NCBI RefSeq assembly: GCF_026000775.1
Contig: NZ_AP026830.1
Location: 2,007,056 to 2,071,055 of the forward strand
Length of the DNA stretch: 64,000 nt
Source: Vulcanisaeta souniana JCM 11219
GTDB lineage: Archaea; Thermoproteota; Thermoprotei; Thermoproteales; Thermocladiaceae
Direction: 5' to 3'
In this document: piece by piece, positions 42,783 to 51,259 of the stretch
Position numbering within the stretch: the first letter of the stretch is position 1
Layout of the letters: every line of letters begins with the position of its first letter
The notes under the pieces: model-generated
What the model saw: the letters and a program-made list of their open reading frames with translations, nothing else
Told to the model about the DNA's origin: nothing
Database searches by the model: none
Position numbers and translations under genes: made by a program

Positions 42783-43925
42783 ATGAATGAATTAGCAACA
42801 CCCGATTACTCAGGACTTAGTATACAAAACCTGGCTAATACACTATTGTCCCATTTCGAGGCAGTACCCAGGGGTCCTAAGCTGAAACTTGACCTTGACC
42901 TTAATGACCAAGTAGTGCTCATACTAATCGATGGACTTAGTTACCAGGACTTAATGAATACCATGGGTGGCTCGCTCCAGGTAAGTAAATTGTATAAGAT
43001 AAGCACTGTGTTCCCGACTACAACGTCCACAGTATTAACAACACTATTCACTGGGTTAAGTCCAGGGCAGCATGGTGTACTTGGCCCTAATTTATACCTC
43101 AAGGAACTCGGTACCATAGTTAATACATTATCCATGAGTCCGATAATTGGCGAAAGAGATGGTCTTTACAAATCGGGTCATGACTTGAGGAGACTCTTCC
43201 CAATTAGATCAACTATATTTGAGGAATTAAGTAATATGGGCATTAGGAGCAGGGTTTATGCCCCTAAGGGGCTTGTTGGTGGTTTATCAAGGATAGCGTA
43301 TGCCGGTGCAGAGATTGTGGAGTATGTAACTCCTTATGATGCGATAATAAATGCGGCTAGGTTTCTGAAGGAGTATGAGGTTGGTTTTGTTCACATATAT
43401 GTAACTAGTGTGGATTCTACGTCGCATAAGTACGGTCCTGATTCCGAGGAATGCAGGGTGGTGATTAGGGAAACTGTTGATTCAATAATTAGGTTGGCCA
43501 GGAATTATATGAGTGATTTCACCGTGCTTATTACGGCTGATCACGGGCATGATCATGTTAAAAATAATGTAAAGGCCAATGATTTGCAGGGATTAATGAA
43601 GTTGCTGGATGCACCACCCTATGGTGATGCAAGGGCCGTTTACCTGAGGCTCAGTAAGGAATCGAGTATTGAGGTATCCTCATTGTTGAGTAAGTATGGC
43701 GTATCTGGTTATTTCCTGAGCAGAGATGAAGCTGTGGGTAAGGGTTTATTTGGTGAGATTTCTGAGGACGTTATCGACAGGATCGGCAATGTGATCTTTA
43801 TACCGAATAGTGGCTCAGCCTTTATTTACCTCTATAAGCCGGAGAACGAGGAGGTATTAACATTGAAGGGACAGCATGGTGGCTTAACTGAGAGAGAACT
43901 CTACGTGCCATTGATTCAGTTATAG
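42783..43925 (+). CDS. Type I phosphodiesterase/nucleotide pyrophosphatase-like protein
   Basis: About 380 residues of the alkaline-phosphatase superfamily: VVLILIDGLSYQDLM (first metal ligand), FPTTTSTVLTTLFTGLSPGQHGVLG with the nucleophilic threonine, VHIYVTSVDSTSHKYGP and LITADHGHDH (second metal site). Both metal sites look intact. The likely role is a phosphodiesterase or nucleotide pyrophosphatase, with substrate unknown. ATG 42783 is taken in preference to the TTG at 42768. It converges on srp54 with a 1-bp gap. Confidence 0.85.
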   Translation: MNELATPDYSGLSIQNLANTLLSHFEAVPRGPKLKLDLDLNDQVVLILIDGLSYQDLMNTMGGSLQVSKLYKISTVFPTTTSTVLTTLFTGLSPGQHGVLGPNLYLKELGTIVNTLSMSPIIGERDGLYKSGHDLRRLFPIRSTIFEELSNMGIRSRVYAPKGLVGGLSRIAYAGAEIVEYVTPYDAIINAARFLKEYEVGFVHIYVTSVDSTSHKYGPDSEECRVVIRETVDSIIRLARNYMSDFTVLITADHGHDHVKNNVKANDLQGLMKLLDAPPYGDARAVYLRLSKESSIEVSSLLSKYGVSGYFLSRDEAVGKGLFGEISEDVIDRIGNVIFIPNSGSAFIYLYKPENEEVLTLKGQHGGLTERELYVPLIQL

Positions 43926-43926
43926 C

Positions 43927-45267
43927 TCATTCGCCAACCAGTCTTCCCAGTCTCCTGCGTGATTTCTTTATTTGATTAACCATCTTCTTCATTAATTGAT
44001 AGTAATTGAGTAATTCCTTGACATCCTTTGGAGTCACCCCTGAACCCTTTGCAATTCTACGAATCCTTGACGCATTAATAACCTCTGGGTTTAGTAATTC
44101 TTCCTTGGTCATTGAATTAAGTATATGTCTCCATTTTCTAAGCATTTCTTGCGCACTGCTCATTCTACCCTCATCAAGCATCACAGCCCTATACTGCATT
44201 GGTAACATACTTGTCGGTAACAACTCCATTATTTTGCTCAGAGGACCGAGCTTCATCATAGAGTCAAGTTGCTTCTTAATGGTTAACAGGTTTATCTTAC
44301 CTTCCTCAATCTCCTCCATGATCTTATCCTCCTCCTCAATGGCCTTTATCTTCTCGATCAACGCATCAACATCACCCATACCCAATAGCCTCGAGACGAA
44401 CTTATTGGCATTAAAAACTTCGATTTCATCAATGTCTTCGCCAATACCGATGAACTTAATCCTCGCGCCACTCCTTATTACTGAGGTCAATGCACCACCT
44501 GCCTTGGCAGTGCTGTCCATCTTTGTCAGAAACACGCTATTTATTGGAACATACTTCATAAAGGCCTCGGTTTGGGCTGCAGCTTGCCTACCAATGGTTG
44601 CGTCAATAACTAGCATTACCTCGTCAGGCTTTGCCTCCTCATAAATTGCCTTAGCCTCCCTCAGTAGTTCCTCCTCGTTTCTATGCCTACCTGCGGTGTC
44701 TATTATTATTAAATCAACCTTATTGCGCTGCATGTACTCAAGGCCATGTCTCAAGATCGCTATTGGGTCCCTCGAATCTTCCTCACCATAGAACAACGCA
44801 TTTATCTTCTCGGCCAACTGCTTGAGTTGGTAATACGCACCTGGTCTATATGTGTCGGTTTCAATGAGACCAACCCTTAAGTTCCTCTTTATGTAAAACC
44901 TTGCCAGTTTGGCCGCTGTTGTGGTTTTTCCACTACCCTCAACTCCAATGAGCATTAACCTATAGGGTTTCTTGTTAATGTTGACATTCGGTGTTTCCTC
45001 CCCACCGAGGGCCTTAACCAACTCCTGGTAGAGAAGGTATAGTAGGAATTCCTTGGATGTTATACCCTGAGGGGGTTTTTCCTGCCTAAATCTTTCTTCG
45101 ATGGTCTTCGTTATTGAGGATACCACATCCGCACTCACGTCAGCCCTTAATAATACCCTCTGTATTTCCCTCAATACTTCCTTCAGCGTTGTCTCGTCTA
45201 TATAATTCAATCCCCTAATCCTGCTAACCAAGTTAGTGAAGGCCTCAATTAATGGATTCGGCGCCAC
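43927..45267 (-). CDS. srp54: Signal recognition particle GTPase SRP54
   Basis: 446 residues with the N domain, the GTPase G domain (GVEGSGKTTTAAKLARFY about 101-118, DTAGRH, TKMDSTAKAGGAL) and a C-terminal methionine-rich M domain ending in a basic tail (KKSRRRLGR). It binds signal sequences as they leave the ribosome and docks with FtsY. It starts at GTG 45267, just 9 bp after a short upstream gene with which it may be coupled. Confidence 0.95.
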   Translation of the reverse strand: MAPNPLIEAFTNLVSRIRGLNYIDETTLKEVLREIQRVLLRADVSADVVSSITKTIEERFRQEKPPQGITSKEFLLYLLYQELVKALGGEETPNVNINKKPYRLMLIGVEGSGKTTTAAKLARFYIKRNLRVGLIETDTYRPGAYYQLKQLAEKINALFYGEEDSRDPIAILRHGLEYMQRNKVDLIIIDTAGRHRNEEELLREAKAIYEEAKPDEVMLVIDATIGRQAAAQTEAFMKYVPINSVFLTKMDSTAKAGGALTSVIRSGARIKFIGIGEDIDEIEVFNANKFVSRLLGMGDVDALIEKIKAIEEEDKIMEEIEEGKINLLTIKKQLDSMMKLGPLSKIMELLPTSMLPMQYRAVMLDEGRMSSAQEMLRKWRHILNSMTKEELLNPEVINASRIRRIAKGSGVTPKDVKELLNYYQLMKKMVNQIKKSRRRLGRLVGE

Positions 45268-45270
45268 TGC

Positions 45271-45527
45271 AACCTAGGTTTCGCCTAATCCCCTTAAATA
45301 ATTATTGCAGGTATTGCTAATAGCCCTAGGCCTAATAACACCATACCGGGACGCAATATTAGCACGAAAACAATTCCTTATCACGTCCACACTTAGGCGA
45401 CCACTTATTGAGTAAATCGCGATACACCGCATCCAATATTGGTACCGAGAATGTTGTTTCGGCATTAAAACGAGGGCAACACCAAAAGGTTGCAGAGAAA
45501 TCACTAAGGCAATGAGAAACCTAGGTT
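45271..45527. repeat. Pair of AACCTAGGTT palindromes framing a short segment
   Basis: The 10-bp perfect palindrome AACCTAGGTT occurs at 45271-45280 and again at 45518-45527. Extended outward-in they form a 12-bp terminal inverted repeat (AACCTAGGTTTC) about 257 bp apart. Two more CCTAGG sites lie at 45325 and 45540. No clear target-site duplication was seen. It could be a small MITE-like element, a cluster of protein-binding sites, or both. Confidence 0.4.
45274..45465 (-). CDS. Small protein immediately upstream of srp54, unknown
   Basis: 63 residues from ATG 45465: MPKQHSRYQYWMRCIAIYS, then SVDVIRNCFRANIASRYGVIRP and NTCNNYLRGLGET. It ends 9 bp before the srp54 start. A longer start (GTG 45504) adds 13 residues. 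The two-helix pattern with Trp, Cys and Arg suggests a DNA-binding helix pair, perhaps the N-terminal part of a longer protein cut off by the TAG that lies inside a palindromic CCTAGG. I do not recognise the family. Confidence 0.4.
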   Translation of the reverse strand: MPKQHSRYQYWMRCIAIYSISGRLSVDVIRNCFRANIASRYGVIRPRAISNTCNNYLRGLGET

Positions 45528-45634
45528 ACGGAGATCCGCCCTAGGCACACGGGTATAAAAGCAAAATATAGCAATATTAGTTTTCCAAGTTTCTCATATC
45601 CCAAGTCAATATGGCCTTTAGGCAGTTTTACTGC

Positions 45635-46669
45635 TTATTGCTGCGTCTCATAGTATTGAGACGTGTAGTACTGCTGTGTCTGTGGATAATAGTAACCCTG
45701 GGAATACTGCTGGCCACAGTAATAACTCCTGTAATAATCAAGTGTGTTCCTGTCATTTAATGGGCCAATGACATAAATGCCGCTAGGCCCTATTTCATAT
45801 ATTAGTTTTATTGGTCTAATGGGCATCCACCTCATTTTCCTAATGAACATTACCCTAGCCAAGCAACCAAAATCGTTATTGAGTAACGATACTTCCCTAA
45901 GCGATAGCATTATTACGCCGCTCGCCAGGTACTCCTCAACGCCAAACCTGCTAAGTTTATTCTCTTCACCAGTGGGTATTTCGGAGGTCATTATGGTAGT
46001 TACGTCCTTCATTCTCTTAAGCTGAAAAACAAGTTCCCTAAGGTACTCCCTTATCCAAATAACGTCTTGATGGCTCATTATTATTAATGGCGCTATTGGG
46101 TCAATAACGAGTCTCTTAACATCGTACTTCTTAACCTGCTCAATAATCATCTTGGCCAAGTCCCTTGGATCAAGGGTTATTTTCTCATCCCGTGCATAGA
46201 TCCTGAAGTAGGTTCTGAAATCAGCCATTATCAACTTACCGCTCCTTTCATAGGAATCCAAGTCCCAACCAAGCGCGTCGCGGACGCCCTTCTTAACGTC
46301 CTCGGAGGGTTCGTCCACAGTGACGTACATACCCACCTCCTCTAGGTCGGCTCCTGTTTTTAGGAAGGTTAGGCTAAAGATTGTCTTGCCAGTACCAGCC
46401 TCGCCGGCTATTAGGTAAACCTCGCCTTTCTTGAATCCACCACCGAGTATGTACGTATCTAGGTAGTTAATGCCAGTTATTGCCTTGTCCTCGTAATAAT
46501 AGTAATAATATGGGTATTGCTCCTGTGGATACTGCATTGTTTGCGTATTGTAGGGATATTGATAATAGGTCATTGTATCATAGTAATTATTTGATTGATA
46601 GTTATTATTATAATTGGAATTAGGATAGGAATCCGAAGCAGCGGTTACTGATCTCCTCACTTGGTTCAT
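45635..46669 (-). CDS. KaiC-like RecA-fold ATPase with prion-like tails
   Basis: 344 residues from ATG 46669 (TTG 46681 would add four). The core, residues about 65-305, is a single KaiC/RadA-like ATPase domain: GGGFKKGEVYLIAGEAGTGKT (Walker A), MYVTVDEPSEDVKKG, LVIDPIAPLIIM (Walker B). The first 65 residues (PNSNYNNNYQSNNYYD, then MQYPQEQYPYYYYYYED) and the last 40 (RSYYCGQQYSQGYYYP, then QQYYTSQYYETQQ) are almost entirely Tyr, Gln, Asn, Ser, Pro. Such Y/Q/N-rich tails flank low-complexity, phase-separating proteins in eukaryotes and are rare on archaeal ATPases. The function of the KaiC homologue itself is unknown. Confidence 0.85.
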   Translation of the reverse strand: MNQVRRSVTAASDSYPNSNYNNNYQSNNYYDTMTYYQYPYNTQTMQYPQEQYPYYYYYYEDKAITGINYLDTYILGGGFKKGEVYLIAGEAGTGKTIFSLTFLKTGADLEEVGMYVTVDEPSEDVKKGVRDALGWDLDSYERSGKLIMADFRTYFRIYARDEKITLDPRDLAKMIIEQVKKYDVKRLVIDPIAPLIIMSHQDVIWIREYLRELVFQLKRMKDVTTIMTSEIPTGEENKLSRFGVEEYLASGVIMLSLREVSLLNNDFGCLARVMFIRKMRWMPIRPIKLIYEIGPSGIYVIGPLNDRNTLDYYRSYYCGQQYSQGYYYPQTQQYYTSQYYETQQ

Positions 46670-46715
46670 ATTACCCGACAATAGTTATAAGAGTACTTAT
46701 ATATGTTGCGTTTCA

Positions 46716-48305
46716 TCACCGTTCCTTTGGCTTTACCTTAAGTTGAACATTGAACTTCCTCCTAATATTCTCAAGCTTAGGCAAACCCTTAGAGATAACA
46801 GCGCCTATGTAAGCATCTGGGACCTGAATAACGATTGAGCCATCATCGTCCTTAACTATCGATATCTCCTCCGGCGGTACATACTTTCTCAATACCCTCA
46901 CGATCCTGCCAACCAATCTCTTGTCGCTAATGGCAGGGCTAATCCTACGTGATTTGCTGATGGGCGTTACAAATATCTCCTCACCAAACACATAAATCTC
47001 GTATTCAGTGACGTCATTTATAAAGTCCTTAACAATAACTACGGGCCTAGCAAGATCCTCCTCGCTCATGCCCTCGGGCACCTTAACTGTTAACTCAAGG
47101 CTATAGACCTTCTGAACCTCGCCATCCTTCATGTACAATACGGTATCAACTATGGAGGGAAGCATACCAAGCTCGGTCCTACCTATGAATCTTTGAATTG
47201 AATCTATCGGACTCGTTGCGTGAACGACGCCGACCATACCAACACCCGCCAGTCTGAGGTCTATGTATAATTGGAAGTCGGCCGTGTCTCTCATCTCGTC
47301 GAAGATCGTGAAGTCAGGCCTAGACAACAGCAGTAGGTCGTGAACCTCCTCAGAAGTTGCGTAGGTCTTTGATATCTGTGTTATCTCATTAGGCAAGATC
47401 ATGTCTCTAGGTGATTCAACGGTTTTAACGATCTTACCAAGGTTCATGTAGTACTCTGCCAGGGCCTGGGCGAAGGTGGTTTTCCCAGCACCAGGTGGAC
47501 CGGCTATTAGTATTCCCTCGGCCTGCCTGCTCAACCTATCGAGAACCTTTGGATGTAATGAGTACTCCTCAAGTCTTCTCTTAATTAATGGCCTAACCGC
47601 CGTTATCTCAATACCATCAGAAACAGGGGGTAGCGCAATGACTATTCTATACTCGCCGTGCTGGATTATGAGGGAATTCTCCCTCCTGATCTCAACCCTA
47701 GTATTACTATTGGCCATGAGAGACGCAGATATTAACTCCCTAACAATCCTCTCGAGGTACTCCCTACCAAGCGGTTCATTACCAAGAGGCACCAATTGCC
47801 AGTTACCTGGTCTTCCCTTCTTGGCGTATGGTATTGAACTCTCCTTTAGATGTACGGACATCGTGTCACCATCAAAGAACCTCTCTATCTCTAGTCGATC
47901 CTTGTGCTGTCCTATGAATAGTGTTTCGATGCCCATTGCATGGGCGATTTCAAGGCTCATCTCATCACTGGTTACCAAGGTGGCGCCCAGCTCCCTAGTC
48001 AGCTCCCTAATGATTTCATCCACTGAGTGCTGATCAGGCCTTGGTATTGACTTGGGGAATATTGACACGTACTCAACCTTTACATCTTCAAGGCCAAGCT
48101 TATTTATTGAGTCCATGATGTAGTTCAACTCTCTAATGCCTAACCAACCCAGTGCACCGCCAGCCCTAGCCTCGTTCTCAAACTTTCTAATTATCTCGGT
48201 ATGTATTAATAACCTACCCCTAATGTTACCCTTTAGTATTGCTTCCTTTAGGCTTCCATCCAGAAACACTGATGTGTCAGGTACGTAAATATTGCTTATC
48301 TGCAT
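46716..48305 (-). CDS. PIN-domain/PilT-like ATPase with KH domain
   Basis: 529 residues. PIN domain at the N-terminus (YVPDTSVFLDG and the later TLVTSDEMSLEIA acidic residues), then a PilT/type-II-secretion-like ATPase (Walker A AGPPGAGKTTFAQALAEYY about 268, aspartate box IFDEMRDTADF) and a C-terminal KH-like region (GSIVIQVPDAYIGAVISKG). This is the COG1855 architecture, widely conserved in archaea; an RNA-processing role with ATP-driven remodelling is likely. It is 34 bp upstream of the KaiC-like gene, which has its own TATA box in that gap. Confidence 0.88.
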   Translation of the reverse strand: MQISNIYVPDTSVFLDGSLKEAILKGNIRGRLLIHTEIIRKFENEARAGGALGWLGIRELNYIMDSINKLGLEDVKVEYVSIFPKSIPRPDQHSVDEIIRELTRELGATLVTSDEMSLEIAHAMGIETLFIGQHKDRLEIERFFDGDTMSVHLKESSIPYAKKGRPGNWQLVPLGNEPLGREYLERIVRELISASLMANSNTRVEIRRENSLIIQHGEYRIVIALPPVSDGIEITAVRPLIKRRLEEYSLHPKVLDRLSRQAEGILIAGPPGAGKTTFAQALAEYYMNLGKIVKTVESPRDMILPNEITQISKTYATSEEVHDLLLLSRPDFTIFDEMRDTADFQLYIDLRLAGVGMVGVVHATSPIDSIQRFIGRTELGMLPSIVDTVLYMKDGEVQKVYSLELTVKVPEGMSEEDLARPVVIVKDFINDVTEYEIYVFGEEIFVTPISKSRRISPAISDKRLVGRIVRVLRKYVPPEEISIVKDDDGSIVIQVPDAYIGAVISKGLPKLENIRRKFNVQLKVKPKER

Positions 48306-48371
48306 CTCACTTATCGCTATATAATCGATACTAACACCCTTAATAAATGCTTTTGTTCATAATAACAGGAA

Positions 48372-49364
48372 TTAATCATTACTAATAACCACAGTACCAT
48401 CAGTGTCTAACCCAGCCTTTAGCACGGAACCACCAGTAAGCTCTATTGCCTTCTCAACCTCAGACTTATTGGTTAAGGCGATCATACACCCACCGCCACC
48501 CGCACCAGTTAGTTTAGAGCCAAGGGCACCCGCGTACCTAGCTACGTACACCATCTCATTCAATTGCTTAGTGGATACACCCAACGCATCCAGCAAACCG
48601 TGGTTTATATTCATTAAAACACCCATCAATTCCAAATCACCCTTTTCCAAGGCCTCCCTACCCTTCCTAGTGATCACGCCTATGGACCTTATTATGGGTT
48701 CAATCACGTCCCTCATGGACTCATACTTCCTCCTAACCATAGCCACTAAATCCTTGGTTGTACTAACCCTCGGTGTATAACCAATTATTAGTGGAATAGT
48801 CACACCAGGCTTCACAGGCTCCATTGCTGTGCTATTGCCCTCAGGCTTTATGTACATAATACCGCCAAAGGTAGCCATTGTAGTGTCTGTGGGACTCGCC
48901 GAACCCTGTACGTCCCTCTCAACCTGCCAAGCCAAACGTGCTAACTCACGTTTGTCAACGTCATAACCCAATTCCTTTACGTAGGCCAGTATTGTCGCCA
49001 CGGCCACCGCCGCTGACGTACCAAGTCCAGCGCCCACTGGCATCTCTGACCGTATCATTAAGTCAATACCGACCTTCTTATTGAAGTATTCCATGGCTAA
49101 CTCAACGGCTCTCTTGACATAACTAAGTGCGGAAATGACTGCGCCGTAGTCTGTTCTTGCGACTATATCACCATTCTCATGAATAGTCACAGAAATACCT
49201 GCCAATCTCAAGTCCCTTGCATTTATACTTACCTTGTTATCATCCCTTGCCTTTGCGGTGACGTATATGTACTTATTAACGGCCATTGCCAGGGCAGGCT
49301 CCCCATAAACAACAGCATGTTCCCCATATAGTATTACCTTACCTGGTGCCCTTACAGTAACCAC
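48372..49364 (-). CDS. mvk: Mevalonate kinase (GHMP family)
   Basis: 330 residues of the GHMP kinase fold: VRAPGKVILYGEHAVVYGEPALA at the N-terminus, the ATP loop PVGAGLGTSAAVAVATILA and the C-terminal GAGGGGCMIAL. It makes mevalonate 5-phosphate, the entry step to archaeal isoprenoid lipids. The phosphomevalonate dehydratase small subunit at 6.7 kb acts just after it in the archaeal pathway. Confidence 0.93.
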   Translation of the reverse strand: MVTVRAPGKVILYGEHAVVYGEPALAMAVNKYIYVTAKARDDNKVSINARDLRLAGISVTIHENGDIVARTDYGAVISALSYVKRAVELAMEYFNKKVGIDLMIRSEMPVGAGLGTSAAVAVATILAYVKELGYDVDKRELARLAWQVERDVQGSASPTDTTMATFGGIMYIKPEGNSTAMEPVKPGVTIPLIIGYTPRVSTTKDLVAMVRRKYESMRDVIEPIIRSIGVITRKGREALEKGDLELMGVLMNINHGLLDALGVSTKQLNEMVYVARYAGALGSKLTGAGGGGCMIALTNKSEVEKAIELTGGSVLKAGLDTDGTVVISND

Positions 49365-49517
49365 AAAACCATGATAATTATGGGGAATTAAATTCTTCCA
49401 TTAATATCTCATAAACACCAACACTGAGGGCACTGGGTAATGAGGACTAATGGGCCTAATGAAAAACTGAGTATGAACTTAGTTAACCTCCTTAATAACT
49501 AACCTAAAGTAGCATAA

Positions 49518-50747
49518 TTACTCATTAACAGTGCGATGGGCTCTCCCTAGGTTAATTACCATTAAACCCAACGATAGAACTAACGGTATTAGGAACAGAG
49601 ACTCCGTGTTCAACCTATATAGTTCGCCCGCCACATAACTACCTATTGTCTGTCCAATTAATTGAAATGTTATTAATAGGCTCATTCCGTAGCCCCTCCT
49701 ATCAATATTAATCCTATTACCCAACTCGCTCTGTATTGCGGTCATGATTAATTGGGCACCAACCTGCAGAAGTAACATGTACCCAATGGTCGAGTAGGTA
49801 TTTTCGAGCAAGCCTATTGCGCTACCCACCGTGTTAATAATGATCCCAGTAATAAGCAATTTACCTCTATACTTATCGACATAAAACAAGAGGAGGATGC
49901 CTAGTAATATGTAAGCCGCGTAGGAGGCGGATACAAGGTAACCCCAGTATACGGTGCTTAGCCCCAGCCTGTAAACAACGTATATAGGCAGTAATGTGTT
50001 GATGGGCATTACTGCTATGTACATTATTAATGTTGTTAAATACATGATTAATAGGTCACTTGGTAAATGAGTCATGTTACCCAAGGAGTAGTAGGAACGC
50101 AATAACTCCCTAAGGGAGATACTCCTTGACTTGTTGTTTAGGGTCTCCTTAATCGTGAAATGCCTAATTATTGATACGATCGTGGATATGGCTGCGGAAA
50201 ATAGGTAGGCAAACCTAATACCAAGTAATCCATACTTGTTAATTAGGAGGCCGCCGATTGGCGGTAGGACTAACCACGGTATCTGGGGTAGTACGGATGT
50301 CACCAGAATACCACTGGCGTATTTTTCAGGCGGCAATGAGTCTATCAATATCGCCAGCAGTGCCGGTTGATAAAAGCCTGCGGCCATGCTCAGGGCATAG
50401 AATACCGCGAGTAATTGCCAGCTTGGTGCTATTACCATTAGGTACGTCGTTATTGTTATTAGCCAGGTACCTATGATTATTGATAGTCTGCGGCCCATGG
50501 TATCCGTTAGATAACCACCAGGTATTATCGTCATTAACTGCGCTACCACAGACACTGAGTAAGTCAAACCAATATCAACTGCATTGGCACCAAGCATTTT
50601 AAGGTAAATCGAGAAGTAGGGTGACGTCACCGCATTGCCGATGGCATAAAGGAACCAGGTAAGTAACAGTATCCCAACATTGCCTGTCACATAGTATTTA
50701 ATGTTGCTCCTTATGCTCCGCAATAATGATCCCTTATTACAACGCAA
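49518..50747 (-). CDS. Major facilitator superfamily transporter
   Basis: 409 residues with about twelve membrane helices and the MFS motif-A-like loop GGYLTDTMGRRLSIIIG between helices 2 and 3. The likely cargo is a drug or small metabolite. It begins after an N-terminal basic stretch (GSLLRSIRSNIKY). Substrate cannot be told from the sequence. Monocistronic by its surroundings. Confidence 0.85.
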   Translation of the reverse strand: MRCNKGSLLRSIRSNIKYYVTGNVGILLLTWFLYAIGNAVTSPYFSIYLKMLGANAVDIGLTYSVSVVAQLMTIIPGGYLTDTMGRRLSIIIGTWLITITTYLMVIAPSWQLLAVFYALSMAAGFYQPALLAILIDSLPPEKYASGILVTSVLPQIPWLVLPPIGGLLINKYGLLGIRFAYLFSAAISTIVSIIRHFTIKETLNNKSRSISLRELLRSYYSLGNMTHLPSDLLIMYLTTLIMYIAVMPINTLLPIYVVYRLGLSTVYWGYLVSASYAAYILLGILLLFYVDKYRGKLLITGIIINTVGSAIGLLENTYSTIGYMLLLQVGAQLIMTAIQSELGNRINIDRRGYGMSLLITFQLIGQTIGSYVAGELYRLNTESLFLIPLVLSLGLMVINLGRAHRTVNE

Positions 50748-50872
50748 GTGAAAATAATTAATTTTAAGGATTATTACTGCGTCATCAGTTGTTTTTGCTC
50801 TTCATCATTAATCAAGAGACCGTCGTCTCATCATATCAAATAATAAACTGCTTAAATCACTTAAAAATATTG

Positions 50873-51148
50873 TTATGATATTACGTAATAATGATCTTTC
50901 ATTAACTCCATCACGTTTTTCTCATTTGTGCGTATTGGCATTACTATGGGCAATGTGTATGGCGTTGGTAATATCAACAGTCTCGAATTATTTTTCTCAT
51001 TCAGTGATACATTAATGGGATTCCCATTACTACTATTTTCTGGGTTTCTCCTTACTGTCACCTGTTTCGCTTGATTTGAGGCCATTAATAGATTCCTTAC
51101 TGTGGATATTATGGATTTTATTTCCATCATACATTTTTCAGATGCCAT
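50873..51148 (-). CDS. Hypothetical protein, unknown function
   Basis: Up to 91 residues, with an N-terminal helical stretch (MMEIKSIISTVRNLLMAS), a Ser/Asn-rich middle and a final segment with strands (RLLILPTPYTLPIVMP). No family recognised. A TATA-like CTTAAATACC on the minus strand at about 51155-51165 lies too close to ATG 51148, so translation may begin at the ATG at 51130 or 51127, which gives normal leaderless spacing. Confidence 0.45.
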   Translation of the reverse strand: MASEKCMMEIKSIISTVRNLLMASNQAKQVTVRRNPENSSNGNPINVSLNEKNNSRLLILPTPYTLPIVMPIRTNEKNVMELMKDHYYVIS

Positions 51149-51187
51149 GAAGGGCTTAAATACCTGTAGGGTGATTAGAGTTCACCT

Positions 51188-51225
51188 GCTATATATCAAG
51201 TGTAGTGAAAAAAGTACTATATAGC
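51188..51225. promoter_or_regulatory. Inverted repeat between two minus-strand genes
   Basis: A perfect 8-bp inverted repeat, GCTATATA / TATATAGC, with 22 bp between. It lies about 40-80 bp upstream of the hypothetical gene and just after the end of the IorA-like gene. It could be an operator or a terminator-linked hairpin. Confidence 0.35.
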
Positions 51226-51259
51226 ATATATATTTTGCATAAAAGGATACCCGGTTAAC

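Noticed and set aside
47476-48033. A 185-codon plus-strand frame
   Set aside because: Lies wholly within the PIN-ATPase gene on the other strand and shows no independent motif.
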